From Certhia americana (lineage: Eukaryota; Chordata; Aves; Passeriformes; Certhiidae): DNA of 64,000 nt. Position 1 is the stretch's first letter; each line of letters begins with the position of its first letter. Below the pieces are notes generated by a model. The model had not been told where the DNA came from and did not search any database. It worked only from the letters and a program-made list of their open reading frames with translations. The position numbers and the translations under genes were made by a program. Positions 1 through 11,530 of the stretch are shown piece after piece. Location: assembly GCA_018697195.1 (NCBI GenBank), contig CM031864.1, forward strand, positions 29,932,198 to 29,996,197, read 5' to 3'.

Positions 1-509
1 TGCACTGACTCTTAGGGTTTTATTTTTCTTCTTTGGTTGCCTGACTGTGATGGCAAGAGCTGGATTTCTTTCTTTTCTGCTGCAGCAACAAAGCTACCTA
101 ACTAAAAACACTTGTTTGGGCTAAGCTGAAAACTTGAAACATCTTTGGTGTGAACCTGCAAACAAGACTTCCTGAGTCCTGCTCTGTTCTGGTTCAACTG
201 ATATATTTGATGTCTGGGAAAAATAATGAAACATTTACTAATCCTTGGCAAACAAAGCTCCCTTTGGAGGACCTGAAATGCGATCTTGTCATTTCCATTT
301 CAAATAATTTTAGAAGTCTGTATAATTTTAACCATAAAATGGAAAGTGTAACTGGCCAGTCACTGTGAATGGAAACGTTCCCTTTTAAAGCACTCAAATA
401 AAATCTTTCATCTATTTTCTTTAAGCTTTCCTGCCTGTTGGCTGGTTTGAAGTTGGCAATTCATCGAGATGAAGTTGTGCAAAGTTGGCTGCTGCTGAAT
501 TTGCATTCC

Positions 510-527
510 TTTTTTTTTTTTTTTTTT
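510..527. repeat. (T)18 homopolymer
   Basis: Uninterrupted run of 18 T. No recognisable retrotransposon body lies next to it on either side, so it is called a simple repeat and not a LINE or SINE tail. Confidence 0.9.
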
Positions 528-1447
528 CCCCCTGAGGAGAGAGACCGAGAGTGACAAATATTGCTGTGCTGCACCACCAGGAGCTCTGCCTCCCTCCACA
601 CACACCTGTGGAACCTCAGGCCTGCCCTTCCTCACCACTTCCCCCCCTGCCCAAGTCCTTGCACGGCGATTCCCCTCGTCCCTGCTCTGGACACGGGATT
701 ACAGCTCCGGCTCCTCTTCCCAGCACATCATCAACATGTTGTTTCCAGGGTCATAAATTTGCACTGTGATGAGACACAACCAGATGTTCGGATACGTGAA
801 GCGACTGGCGAAGCAGCCTGCCTGGCGCAGCCCCCGCCTCCGGAGTCAGCCGCCCGCTAATGAGAAGCAGGGCTCCTGCCTCGAGCTGGGCCAGGACAGA
901 CGGAGAGCGGCCCCAGGAGCCACCACCGAGCTGCCACCTCGACCCCCTTCCTGCTCTCGGCGCCCGGGGAGCATCTCCAGGGTTGGATTCAGGCGCTCTG
1001 GTGGCTATTGGCTTCTGGTGGCCATCTGGAAAGAGTTTGGGCTGGTACAGGAGGGGGGGGGATGCACAAGGCCATGGTCCTCCTTGCTAGCAAGGAAGCT
1101 GGATGCAGTGCTGTGGGATGCTTTGTCATGTAAAAATACTTCTGAGATGCACGTTTTGGATCATTTGTGTGGCTGAACAGGCTGTTTTGTAATGCAGAGA
1201 CTCATGGGGAAGTGAGGTCTTAGCTTGGGATGTTGACCTGGTTCCCTCTGCCAGGAGCCGCTGCTGGCTGGGGATGTCCCTTTCCAGGTGGCTCCAACCC
1301 ACATGTCCCCAAGTCCCCTGGATGGGCAGGGAGCTGGGACAGTGGAAAGTGGCACTGGAAAACAGGTGAAGAGCTGTTTGCAGGCCAGGTGTCCCTCATG
1401 GGCTGCGAGGATCCTCAGGATGGCTGCAACTCTCCAATGCCTCCTGC

Positions 1448-1494
1448 ACACACACACCCCACAACCCTCACACCCACTCCAGCACACACACACT
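1448..1494. repeat. CA-rich low-complexity patch
   Basis: Interrupted CA repeat with short pure stretches of four to five CA units at each end and C-rich interruptions between them. It is degenerate and not a strong microsatellite. Confidence 0.8.
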
Positions 1495-1636
1495 GCCCTT
1501 GCAACCCCAGTCCTTGTGTCCCTTGGTGCACATTCACTGGTGATGTGTTGAGGCACACACTGAGCAGTGGGTAATCCACACCCTGATTACAGCCCCAGCA
1601 TGGAGATTTGGCCTCATAGCTGCTTCTTCCAGCTCT

Positions 1637-1870
1637 GAGGGGCACTGGCCATAAACTAAACAATGAGAAATTCCACTCCAACATGAGGGAAAGCTTCTTT
1701 GCACTGAGGGTGGCAGAGCACTGGAACAGCTACCCGGGCAGGTTGTGGAGTCTCCCTCTCTGGAGACATCCCAAACCCACCTGGAGGTATTCCTGTGTCA
1801 CCTGGGTGACCGTGCCTGGGTAGTGATGACCCTCAGAGGTCCCTTCCAACCCAAACAGTTCTGTGATTCT
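1637..1870 (+). mobile_element. CR1 LINE 3' fragment
   Basis: Matches the terminal part of avian CR1 in sense orientation. The landmarks, in order, are the segment before the 3' UTR (ACATGAGGGAAAGCTTCTTT), the GAGCACTGGAACAG motif, the GTGGAGTCTCC segment, and the terminal AGAGGTCCCTTCCAACC followed by TTCTGTGATTCT. CR1 is a non-LTR retrotransposon whose copies are normally 5'-truncated, and this one keeps only about 230 bp. It contains no intact reverse transcriptase. Several substitutions and small gaps indicate an old, inactive copy. Confidence 0.92.
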
Positions 1871-2599
1871 CTTTCTCTTTGCTCTTCCCGTGGGTGCTGG
1901 TGGCATTTCCTCACATGCGTGCTCCCACAGCACAGGGCTGGGCAGGTCTGCTCTCTCCTTTACCATCCAGGTAAGCACAGAGGGGAGAGGAGCAGAAGAG
2001 GGGAAACAGAAGTGTGTTGGTACCACACCCAAGGGCTGCGTGCTGGCCAGGACACCTTCAGGAGATGCTCCTCTGCTGGAGGCTCAGCAACAGCCTCTAA
2101 ACTGGAGAAGATGGAATTTGGTAAGTCCTTGGAGGGGAGAAAACACCACAGTACCTGTGGCCACCAGCACCTCTTGCAGCCCCAGCTCCACCAGAGGAGA
2201 AGCCCAACCATCCCCAGCTGCCTTTGCCATCAGCCCACAGGATTTTCCTAAGTCCATGCCGGAGGGATGGGATCAGGCAGCCCTTGGGCATGTTCACAAC
2301 AGCCCATAAGAGGGAGGGCAAGTGCTTTGGGCTTTGCTCAGCCCCTGGGGAGGAGCAGCCCGCTGCTCCAGGTGACTGTGAAGAGTTTCACTCTCCTCCC
2401 CGAGAGCCATTGCCCTGCCCATGGGAAGGCCAGGTGAAACGGGGCTGTCTGCCAGCAGCTCCTGGGTCTGCCCCAGCGTGTCCAGGGGAAGAGGGGATGC
2501 CCCGTGGCAGGCGTGTGGAGACCTCTGCATCCCACAGTGCCGCAGAGCACCCACCCCATTGTGCAGCAGCACTGGAGGGAGTTTGGGTTAAAAGGGGTT
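1871..2599. other. single-copy non-coding sequence, nothing recognised
   Basis: Moderately GC-rich spacer between a CR1 copy and an AT-rich candidate regulatory block. No splice-bounded open frame, repeat or RNA gene was recognised. Confidence 0.6.
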
Positions 2600-2990
2600 A
2601 ACAGCTCTCTGCTGTAACACATGATTGGTCTTTATGAGGTTGAAACTCTTGTCTGTTTGAGGCCTACAGATGATGCTAAAGAGCACAATAATGACAGCAA
2701 TTCAAAGCAATCTAATTATGCAAACGGGAGGCTAAACAATTTCATCATCCTTAAATTAGATTGTCCTAATGAGATAAAGACACCAATTAATCCTGAATTA
2801 ATTTCAATAGCCTATTTCAGGCAAACACTTTAATATGCAAATGTAAATGAGAAACAAAGCCTACTGTAGAATGCCAGAGTTCAAAACCTCTCTCTGCACA
2901 GCTGCAGCGGGTGTAAATAGTGTCTAATGAGTTTGCATGGAAAGACACAACCAGTTGAAAATTTTAGACTTCATAAAGCACAGTCGGTGC
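2600..2990. promoter_or_regulatory. candidate conserved enhancer block (SOX/POU/OTX/homeodomain motifs)
   Basis: AT-rich island inside GC-richer flanks with dense developmental transcription-factor motifs. These are TAATTA at 2713-2718, SOX-type AACAAT at 2735-2740 and its complement ATTGT at 2760-2764, GATAA at 2773-2777, the OTX/bicoid core TAATCC at 2788-2793, and a perfect POU octamer ATGCAAAT at 2835-2842. No repeat identity and no open frame with protein-like composition. Motif identity is seen directly; enhancer function and conservation are inferred. Confidence 0.45.
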
Positions 2991-3712
2991 CTCAGGTAGG
3001 TCGCAGTGCTGAGAGGGGCAGGAGGAGAGGGAGCAAGAGGGAGGACTAGCTCGGGAAGGCCATCAGCCACTTTCTACAGGCACACCGGGATGGGTCCAGC
3101 CGCTGCCACCAGGGGATGAAGGGTTTTAACAAGGCACTGCCCCGAAAAGCTGAACGCTTCATGCTGAGTACCTGGCCAGCCGCCTTCCCAGGACACAGAG
3201 ATGATTTTAATTAGCTGTTGCATAATTGTTTTAAATTAACCAGTTTGCTATGCACTCACACACACACACACACAAAATCCATTCCTGTATTGTTTTCTCC
3301 TAAGCACTTGGCAGTGGAAAGGGCAGGACCTGGGCTTTAGGTTACAGGTGAATCCAACACCAGCCAGAGTTTTCTCTGCTGTAACAAATTTCCAGGAGAC
3401 ATCGAGGAAATGAATCCCAGTCCCAGAGCCTGATTGAGGTCTGCCTTCCAATTTACCTTGTGTTTTAATTCCAGCCCTGGGCAGGGGAGCTGTGTAGGGC
3501 TCTGCAAAGGTGCTATGGGAAATGATGGCATCAAAGGTGAGTTATTCCTCCCCAGCAAGCCCCAGGAATGTACCCTGGAGGAAGCTGTTAAAAACAAGCA
3601 AACAAAGGAGGAACAAAATCAAACTGCCCCGGAATGAACACCTCTTGGATAATTTATCCCTCCACCCCTCTTTCTGCCAAGTTCATCCTGGGCTGCTGTT
3701 ATGGGATAATAT
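2991..3712. other. single-copy non-coding sequence with a weak CTCF-like core
   Basis: No gene seen. At 3106-3115 the sequence CCACCAGGGG in a CTG-CCACCAGGGG-A context resembles the CTCF core, but the following GC is missing, so the match is only partial. A short CA repeat (separate entry) is the only repeat. Confidence 0.5.
3257..3274. repeat. (CA)9 microsatellite
   Basis: Nine uninterrupted CA units. A simple dinucleotide repeat with no association to a mobile element. Confidence 0.92.
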
Positions 3713-4142
3713 TAGAATCCTAGAGTGGTTTGGTTTGGAAGGGACCTCAAAGATCATCTCATTCCAACCTCTATCCCTCCCGTGGGCAGGACACTTTCCA
3801 CTATCCCAGGCTGCTCCAAGCACCATTCAACCCGGCCTTGGGTACTTCCAGGGATCCAGAGGCAGCCATGGCTTCTCTGGGCAACCTGTGCCAGGGCCTG
3901 CCCACCCTCACAGAGGTGAATTTCTCCCTGATACCTAACCTAAACCCACCCTCTTCCAGGTGAAAGCCATTCCCCCTTGTCCTGTCATTCCAGGCCCTTG
4001 TCACAAGTCTCTCTCCAGCTCTCTCGTAGCCCCTTTAGGTGTTGGAAGGGGTCCCAAGACTTTCCTGGAGCCTTCTCTTCTTCAGGCTGAACAACCCTAG
4101 CTCTCAGCCTGTCTCCATAGTAGGGGTGCTTCAGCCCTGTCC
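3713..4142 (-). mobile_element. CR1 LINE 3' fragment, reverse orientation
   Basis: Reads as the reverse complement of an avian CR1 3' end. It opens with AGAATCCTAGAGTGG and GGAAGGGACCTCAAAGATCA, continues through the GGGCAGGACACTTTCCACTA segment, the CTTCTCTGGGCAACCTG motif and the CCCTTGTCCTGTCATTC segment, and ends near CTTCTTCAGGCTGAACAACC and CAGCCTGTCTCC. About 430 bp are retained. The orientation is opposite to most other CR1 copies here. Sequence to about 4450 has faint resemblance to more internal CR1 text but is too diverged to include. Confidence 0.93.
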
Positions 4143-5439
4143 TTCCAAAAGTATCTCTTCATATGTGACAACCCTGGGTATTTTTCCCCCTTAGAATGCC
4201 TGATCTTCCTTTGAGTTTCCCTGAGGTTTATCCCACCCAGCTGCAGCCTGGGAGGAGACTGAGCCCAAGGACTGTCCTGCAAAAAGTTGAGGTTTCTCTG
4301 TCCCTCCCACATTCCTCTGTAGCCTTTCCATCAAGTCCTGAAGAGCTGCCAGCTGGGCTGGAAAGCAGATACATTTCTTCTGGACTTCTCGATGGGCCAA
4401 AGCTGGACACCACTGTTTGACCTTTACCAGGCAGACACCTCATGTCTTCCTCACTTTTTGGAGGATAATCCCTCCTTGTTTTGGCACCACATGTTTTTCC
4501 AGGTGTTTCCTGAAGCTGTGAGATACGGTCTTATTCATGTCACCTCTTGCAAGGGCTTTTTGGTACTAAATAATATTGTTATCTCTCTTGCTTCTCTTAG
4601 GAGGGCAGCATGTGTTGGAGACAGGAATTCCAGCATTTCCGCAGGGAAATCTTGGGTAATCATCATTTGTGCAACAGGGTGTTTAATCCTTGCTGAGTGG
4701 ACCACGGACATCCCTTTCCATTTCTCCAGCCTTAATGGGCATGGTGGTTTACTGACAGATGAATTGAGACAGTGAAAGGGCTGATGGCCCAGAGCTCACA
4801 GCGTGCCAGCAGATCTGGAGATCTTCTATCACACATGTTTGTCCTTGGATAAAAGACAATTGACTCAGTAAATTGCTTAATCTCTGGCACGCTGGGCACC
4901 AGTGCTGCCTTTTCTGCTGGAGCCTGGGAGATTTTTTTCCAAAGCACACGGCACTGCCTGGGCTCTGTTGTCTGAGCCATCAGCAGGATAGTGTGAGCTT
5001 CAGCTCACAGCTCTTCAGCTTCAGCTGAAACCCTTGAGCTTCAGCTCATCTGGAGCTGTTGTGCCATGGATGAGGACATCCATGGGCAAGAGCTCAAAGG
5101 TGAAGATGCTCCCAGCCAGAAGAGTAAATCACACAGGGTGCAGGCATTCCTGGGAGCAGGAGCAAAGCTTCAATGGCTCTCAGAGACAAGGCACTGGGTT
5201 ATCTGGGTTCCTGGCCTGGCATGGGAGAGCAGGGGGATCCACAGAGCCGGGGTGGTGCCTGTCAGGAGAGAGGGCAGTGGGCTGGGGGAGCCCAGGATGG
5301 GGAAGACCTTAGCAGGCAAAAGCTACCTCCAAGAGAGGATGACAGATCATTGCCTGGGGCTATGGCTTCCTATTTGTTAATACCAGATCTGCACATTACC
5401 CTGTCACCCCATGGGAGGAATTGGGACTGAATCAGGGGT
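4143..5439. other. single-copy non-coding sequence
   Basis: No exon, RNA gene or clear repeat, apart from the short AGCTTCAGCT array listed separately. Open frames here are short and lack recognisable domains. Confidence 0.55.
4993..5050. repeat. three-copy AGCTTCAGCT array with nested palindromes
   Basis: The decamer AGCTTCAGCT occurs at 4996-5005, 5017-5026 and 5037-5046, a spacing of 21 and then 20 bp. The first copy sits inside a hairpin-capable sequence with seven-base arms GTGAGCT and AGCTCAC separated by two bases (4993-5008). The second forms the palindrome TTCAGCTGAA. It looks like a decayed three-unit tandem repeat of about 20 bp. Confidence 0.75.
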
Positions 5440-5720
5440 GAGCACATGATCGCGTTTTTGCCAAATTACCCGGCTCCTACAATATGGTGTGCACCTGGCT
5501 CCCTGCCAGCGGCGGGAGCAGTGAACAATACCTGATTCAGCAGAAAGTCTTCTGGCCCCTTTGGAGATCTCATGAAGCAGCAGAAAGAGTTTATATCTGT
5601 TCAGCGTTTTGCATTGTTTTCAGCCTTGGACTGGGTGCCATAAAATTGGATTTACGGCCATGAGGAAGTGCGGCCAAAAGGAGTACAGCTTCTCATGCCA
5701 GTGCACTTTAAAAGCAGAGG
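5440..5720. promoter_or_regulatory. candidate conserved non-coding element
   Basis: Repeat-free block with retained CpG (ATCGCG, CCCGG, AGCGGCG, TACGGCC) mixed with AT-rich words such as CATAAAATTGG and TTGCATTG. This composition is unlike the CpG-poor spacer on either side. No protein-like open frame crosses it. Conservation is inferred, not measured. Confidence 0.33.
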
Positions 5721-8700
5721 TGGGGATGGGTCCAAAAGCAAGTCCTGCTGAGTTTCCATCTAGACGTGAGCTTTGTTGCCTGGATCCATCTGTCGTTGAA
5801 GCCTGGTGATCCCCAGAAGAGCTGGGTGTGCTGCTGAGGCCCTGGAACCCGGAGGTTCAGTCATGTTTTAGTTAAAGGGCTCTACCAGTCAGCCAGGGGA
5901 CTTATAAAATGTTACCACAGGGTCTCCTGTTGATTCTGCCACTCTCTGTACTCAGCTCACACATTAAAAGACAGTATTTTTCTAGCTGCCAGTGCTGCTG
6001 TCTGATGAATCCAGCTGTTTTCTTTCCCCCTCTGAAGTCATGACATTTACAATCAGCATTTAGTGGGAAGCCTCCCAAGTGTCACACTCTGCCCTGGTAC
6101 TCAGAGAGGTGGAGTGGGCCTGTGGGGATGGATGTTGGCAGGTACATACCCTCCACCTCCTCCAGCCTGGGATGATGCTCAAGCTGCTGTGCTGATGTGA
6201 GCTCCCACCCAAAAATAAAAATCCACAGCCAGCTGGGATGACAACAGGCTGTCATTTGGCTTGCCAGAGGCACGGGTGTGAAAATCATCCTCAGACTTCC
6301 AGCTGTCCAAGCAAGCTGGATTCTCCTTGTTTTCTTCACACACCCCTCTGCCAGGGGAAGGAGGCCCAGAGACCAGCCTGGGTGCCCAGTACTGCCTGCA
6401 GCTCTCTTTGAGCCTGCGTGGAAGCTCCCAAGGGGAAGGCAGAGAGAGCCGGAATGTTCTCTGTCCTGACATGGATTTTGACAGAAGAGTGCTGGGACTA
6501 AAACTCTGAGGCAGAGTAGCAGGAATCTCCTGATTCTGGAAGATCCTCCTGTCTTCCAGAAGAAAAAAAATCATCTTTTCCAAACCAGCTCACCCCAATC
6601 CCTCCCAAAAAGCCCCTTGCACACAGCAACTCTTCCTTGCATCAACCCAAGGGAAAGCCTTTACATTCCCTGCGTGTGGATACTCACGGTTTTACACCTG
6701 CAAAAGTGAGGCTGGGCTGGGGAGAAGGAAAAGGTGGGCTCAGAGGAAATAAAGCCACAGCAGCAGGGTGGTTACTGATGAGCCATCTGAGGTGCAGCGG
6801 AGAATCTGCATAAAATATTCCTCATGGAGCTCGGGCAGCCGGTTCCAGCCCAGATAACAGTCTGACAGTCGCCGAGGAAGGATGCCTTTAACCTTCACAA
6901 AAACTGAGAGGACAGCAGAGAAATGAGCCAGGCAGTGGTGTCATGAAAATCACAGCCTCAGCGCTTCAGAGTTTTGCTCTGCAGCAGAGTTTTGGGTGGC
7001 AGAAGGGAAAAAAAAGTGAAATTCTGGGAGGGAGATGAGAGCTGGGCCAGACACAGAAGGAGATCTGTGCAGAACTTGGTTCCTGGTGGTTGTGGGGAGA
7101 AGGAGATGCTGTTGCTGCTGGATATTCTGTACCACACAAAGGCCAGGGGTTTTAGTGAGGACCACCCAGCAGAGGACCAGTGAGGCTATAATGTGGTGGT
7201 GCAGCCCCCAAGGGATGACACCCATCAGCTCTTCTAGCTCTTCAGGTCCTGCTCTCACTTGCGTGAGATTGAAACCTTTTGGGACAACCATTTGTATCAT
7301 GAAAAGGGTCTCTGGAGACATAAAGGTCTGTGCATTGGGCTGCATGTTTATTGTTCAACTTCTTCCTGCTATCGACCTGCCGTGGTCTGCAGGAAGGCTG
7401 TTTGCAGCTCAGGGTGGTTGTGATGCCTCCTCCTTTCTCCTGAGCAGCCTCATAGTTTCCTTCACTTCGTTTTCTACCCTCCTCCAATCAGTTCACTAGT
7501 GAAAGGTAAACATTTAAATCGAGTTTGGCTTTCTAAGAGCTCTTTTCCACCCCCTGTTTTTGTGAAGAGTAAAAAAAAAAAGAAAAAAAGGGAAAGCAGG
7601 GTATTTCTACAGCTAAATGAACCATGTTTGAACAACTGGGGCTAAGAACTTAGGGATTTTTACTAGTTGGGGTTTTATGGAATGGGGAACTCACATCAAT
7701 ATTTGGGAAACACTGTTTTGTCATGAGTTTCAATGCAAACAACAATCCTTATAGCAGATTTTACTAGGCTTGTAACATGGAGATAATTTGACACCCAGCA
7801 TGGGACACCCAAATGCTGCTCAAAAGCAAAATCCCTCTTCTGTCCTCACAGCTTTCTCAGTCTGCCAAACCACGTATTTGGTCCATGTCTCAAAACAAAA
7901 CTGGCCAGGGCTGGCAGGCTGGGCAGCTCCTGCTCCACAGCCCTTGTGCTGAACAATCCAGGGTGTACAGCCAGCTTCCAGCCGGGTTTTTCCTGCAGAT
8001 CCCTGGCAAAGTGGCATCTGGCTGTCCCCAGGCAAGCTGCTTCCCACCAGCACTGGTGGAAGGCAGCACTTCAGAGACACAGAGACACCAGAAAAAAAAA
8101 AAAAAAAAGAAAAAGAGGAGGATCAGCTCTTCATCTGGGATGGAAATAAAGCTGGTGAAAGGATGGATGTTTTCTCTTTTGCCTTGAGGTTAGAAAACAG
8201 CAGGAAACCCTTGCTTGAAGAAAGGGCACATGGCCACCAGTATGAGTTGTGCAGGCTTTGCTGCCTTGAAGTCGGTTTGAAAACAGAGTTTTGCGGTGGA
8301 TAAAATTTCAGACTTTCCATGATTTCTGACTGCAGTTTTTCTTGTGCCTGGCTTGCAGCTAAAGTGGAATTTTTGCCATATTTGCACAGACCTGGAAGGT
8401 GGCGTTCATGCGATCGGGATCTTGGAGCTGAGTGAGGCAAATACTGGTTAATCTCTACAGCTTTATGTGGCATTACAAAAAACCTTCATGAGAAGGAGTT
8501 TGTAGGAGCAGCCAGAGCTCCTGGTTTTGTCCAGGTACTCAACTCCACAAAGTCTTTGGGAAGAGAGTGATCCTTTAACTGGTGACCCCACAGCCTGCAG
8601 GACTAACTTGGCCTTTCTAGCTTATTACTAAGCATCTTCTGTGAGTAACCAAGATGTATTGAGTTGGGACTCCCCGAGTGCGAGCAGCCAGAGATGGCTT

Positions 8701-10299
8701 TGACTTGTCCTGTTTTTAATTTACCTTGTGGGGCTGTGGGAAATGAGAAATCCTTCTGGCTGTCAATATTGCCAGCGGTGCTACCACTGCCATGACAGGG
8801 AAAGGGGGGGGTCAGTTGTGGCTGCAGAAAACAGGCACCCCTGGGCCAGCACCTCAGCCTCACACCCAGCCAGAGCTGGCACGGACAGTGCGATAAGACT
8901 CGGGTGGATGAGCTCTTGAAACTCCCAGAAAATGTCTTTTTCTTCAGCTCTTGCCCCTTTCTAACTTTCCCAGACAGATTATTCCTATTATTTATCCTTC
9001 CTCTGCCCTTCTCCCTGCCAGAAGACTTCTCCTTTTTCAGAGGGGCTCCCTTTTGTGTCTTTGCAAGGAGAAACCACACTCACAAAATGCTGATGGTAAT
9101 GGGGAGCAGGGTGATCTGAGGGTGATCTGCTCTTCCCAGTCATGGAGGATCTGCTGACTTGCTCTGCATCCCTGCTTCTCCCACAGTCTCTCCCTTACAG
9201 TAGCAGCCAGGACTCTCACTGGGAATGGTGCTTTGGGATGGCCTGGACTTGGCAGTGTCTTCTCCCATGCTTCAAGGACATGGAGGAGGCAACTCAGGCT
9301 GCCAGGTGGCCAGAGAGAGAAGGGAACCACCTGTGTCTCAATTAAATGATACTGAAGGATATAAAGCAACGCAGCTGGTATAGCTAGAAGGAGGAGGGCG
9401 ATGAGAAGGTGATATAAGGAGCTCTTGGCATTTCCCTGGTTTTTTTCTGACTCCCACTTCTTTGTGGCAGTGAGGAGTGCCCTGAGGGTGCTCTATGTCC
9501 TGGAAGCTTCTCTGTGCAGCACTGGAGACCTGGGGGAGCAGAGCCATTGGTCCCATGGGGGTCATTTTCCTGCTTGTGCATCACAAACTGTGAGTGGGGT
9601 GGTAAGAGGGAGGGTTGTTGTGGGGTGTGCTTGATTGGAGAGGGGGCTGTTTTGGGAATGCTGCCTGGGATCCTGTTGCTGTCATGCGTAATGCTTGACT
9701 AGTGTTTTCCAAGCATGTGATATTTTCCTTGCCTGTTTAAAGCTGTTGGCTTCCCTGCTCAGACATGGAAGAGCATTTGGTGTAACTCTGGTTTCTCTGA
9801 GCAGAAGCAGTATGTGAGCCCAGTCTGCTGACCTGGACAATAGGAGCTGCTTTAGCTGGGGCTTTGAGACCCCCAGAGCTGAGGGGCAGCTCAGATTCCG
9901 AATGGAGAAGGACAGAGCCAACCTGGTTTGCCAGGTCAGCTCTGGGACATCCTTACTGCTGCTTCCCACAAGCAGGCTGCAATGTGAGAGGCTGATCTCC
10001 CATTTCTTTCCCATCCTGCTTCTGCTCACCCAGCTGCCAGCAGACACCTGGGAGGACCTTGTTGTCACAGGTGGCTTTGGTCACCTCCTTTGGTGGCTCC
10101 TGGAGGAAAAGGCAACACGTCTTTTGGTGGCTTAATCATTTTGTGTGACCACCACAGAGGGGTCGCTGCTGTCTCGCGTCCCTCCTGCAGTGGGAGGCTC
10201 TGTCCTGGTGCCATTTGTCTTCCATACATTCCATTTATCTCTGGTGAGAAGCTTCAGACCCAAACCATCTTAAGTGATCTCCAAAAGACAGTGATAAGT
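5721..10299. other. long single-copy non-coding stretch, no gene seen
   Basis: No exon, RNA gene or interspersed repeat was recognised across about 4.6 kb. Two sub-blocks look less like random spacer. About 6765-6915 has retained CpG and a TCTGCATAAAATATTCC segment. About 8180-8470 is moderately AT-rich and ends in GCGATCGGGATC. Low-complexity items are an interrupted A run at about 7570-7593 and the A tract at 8092. Longest open frames are below 160 codons and have no recognisable domain. Confidence 0.55.
8092..8108. repeat. (A)17 tract followed by A/G-rich sequence
   Basis: Seventeen A followed by GAAAAAGAGGAGG. No retrotransposon body was recognised upstream, so it is called a simple repeat. 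Confidence 0.85.
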
Positions 10300-10830
10300 A
10301 CCTTCCCCCATCATTACGGCTCCATTTTATCACGGTGGTGATAGCAATAATGGCGGTTGTAACCCCCATCAAGTCCACTTAACATGGTTCATTTTCAGAA
10401 GTCACTCAATGCCTCCTGACAGTCCGGCTGGGCGGTATGAAAAGATCATTTAACCCTGATGATCCGAGGGAGCTGGCGAGTGGGAAAAGGAGCCCCGGCA
10501 GCCGGAGAGGAGCCGGCATGGAGCGGGCAAGGGAAGACCATTGATTTTGTGACAAGGGGCAAAACCACTGTCAGCGTGGAGCGGCGCAGTGCAGGGGGAC
10601 GTTTCAATTAGCGCTGCCGGGAGAAAGCTCAGGGAAGGCAGAAAAAGCCTGGGCTGCCTCACCTATTATTTTAATTTTTTTTTTAATTTTTTTTTTTCCA
10701 ACGGTGAAAAATGAACCCAGAATTAGAATCCCTATTAACAATTAGCGTAATTAAAGGCGACACGTTATAATTTCAGCAGAAAAGAGCTTCCTGATGATAC
10801 GGTGGCCTGAGATAATTGCAGCCGGCGCGC
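10300..10830. promoter_or_regulatory. candidate conserved regulatory block (YY1-type, homeodomain motifs, CpG-rich centre)
   Basis: The composition switches from AT-rich with homeodomain cores to CpG-rich and back. ATGGCGG, the YY1 core, lies at 10350-10356 and is followed by a MYB-like CGGTTG. The centre (about 10440-10640) holds roughly a dozen CpG in 180 bp. The right part carries an interrupted T tract (10669-10697), AACAATTAGCG and TAATTA at 10748-10753, then GCCGGCGCGCGG. No repeat identity and no convincing open frame. This is one of the strongest enhancer-like blocks in the left half; function is inferred. Confidence 0.45.
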
Positions 10831-11384
10831 GGTAAATGGACGGCGAGCTGGCCCACCTGCCACTCAGGCAGTCCTGCTATTATCCTGCCTGATGCTGCCT
10901 CGCCATCAAAAGTAAAGCCATCCTCTGGTGACCTCAGAGTCACCGGGAAATTGCCCCTGAAGCATGCTGGGTTCAGGAGGATGGGGAGGGGAACGAGTGC
11001 GAGTGCGCTGCTCGGTGGAGGAGGTGCCCCACCAGTGGTTTGGGCTGAGCTGATGGCCGGGTTTGCAGTCGTGGAGGAGACCCCATGGCAGAGACGAGCC
11101 TCCCTTCTGTCTCACCCACACGGCTCTGCCTCGCCACCACGCTCAGCACAAGCTCCTCCATCCAGCTCTCTCTCGCCGATGCCAAATCTCAGCTCCAGCA
11201 TCCCAGCCTGCGTGTGCTGTTCCTCCCCAAACTGAGACGGGGTAAAGCCGAGCCCTAGGTTGTAAGCTATCCCCTTTCCCTGGCCTCCCCTGCCCACCAG
11301 GGACAACTTGGGGACATGGCAGCTGCCACCTGCAATGGGGGAAGCGCCTACCAATGCTTTGAAAGCAAAGTCGCTCAGATTTGG
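10831..11384. other. single-copy GC-rich non-coding sequence
   Basis: GC-rich with scattered CpG at its left end. Overlapping open frames of up to 139 codons exist on both strands but are proline/serine-rich composition artefacts without a domain or flanking splice signals. Confidence 0.5.
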
Positions 11385-11530
11385 CAAAGGACTCACTCAC
11401 GCTCTCACTTTCAGGTTAGCTTATCTGAATAATTACATGAGCGAAGCTATCCCAGAGTGTCTTGGAATATGCAGAAATGCATTCCATCTGTGTATGCCAC
11501 AGCATCAAAGTCAAAGAGCTCTCCAAAAGG
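11385..11530. promoter_or_regulatory. candidate conserved non-coding element with TEAD-like and homeodomain motifs
   Basis: Contains AATAATTACATGAG, and a near-palindromic pair in which GGAATATGC (from 11464) faces TGCATTCCA. The second arm includes CATTCCA at 11480-11486, the M-CAT/TEAD consensus. The block differs from its flanks by being repeat-free and balanced in composition. Motifs are seen; regulatory role is inferred. Confidence 0.35.

Larger units (their letters stand above)
1..1636. other. single-copy non-coding sequence, no gene seen
   Basis: No recognisable coding exon, RNA gene or interspersed repeat was found. The stretch holds an 18-base T tract, a nine-base G run (1053-1061) and a CA-rich patch, each mentioned here or listed separately. 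About 720-900 keeps several CpG dinucleotides and mixes GC-rich and AT-rich segments, so it could be a weak conserved element. Short open frames exist in several directions but none resembles a known protein. Confidence 0.6.

Noticed and set aside
766..1176. 136-codon + strand frame starting MMRHNQMFGYVKRLAK
   Set aside because: The opening looks protein-like, but the rest is low-complexity GC-derived sequence with no domain, and no splice or promoter context supports it.
3106..3115. CTCF site
   Set aside because: Only CCACCAGGGG matches. The downstream GGC of the core is absent, so it is not reported as a site.
3801..4004. arginine-rich - strand frame near 3.8-4.0 kb
   Set aside because: It lies wholly inside the CR1 copy at 3713-4142, in its sense strand, and is only a remnant of repeat sequence.
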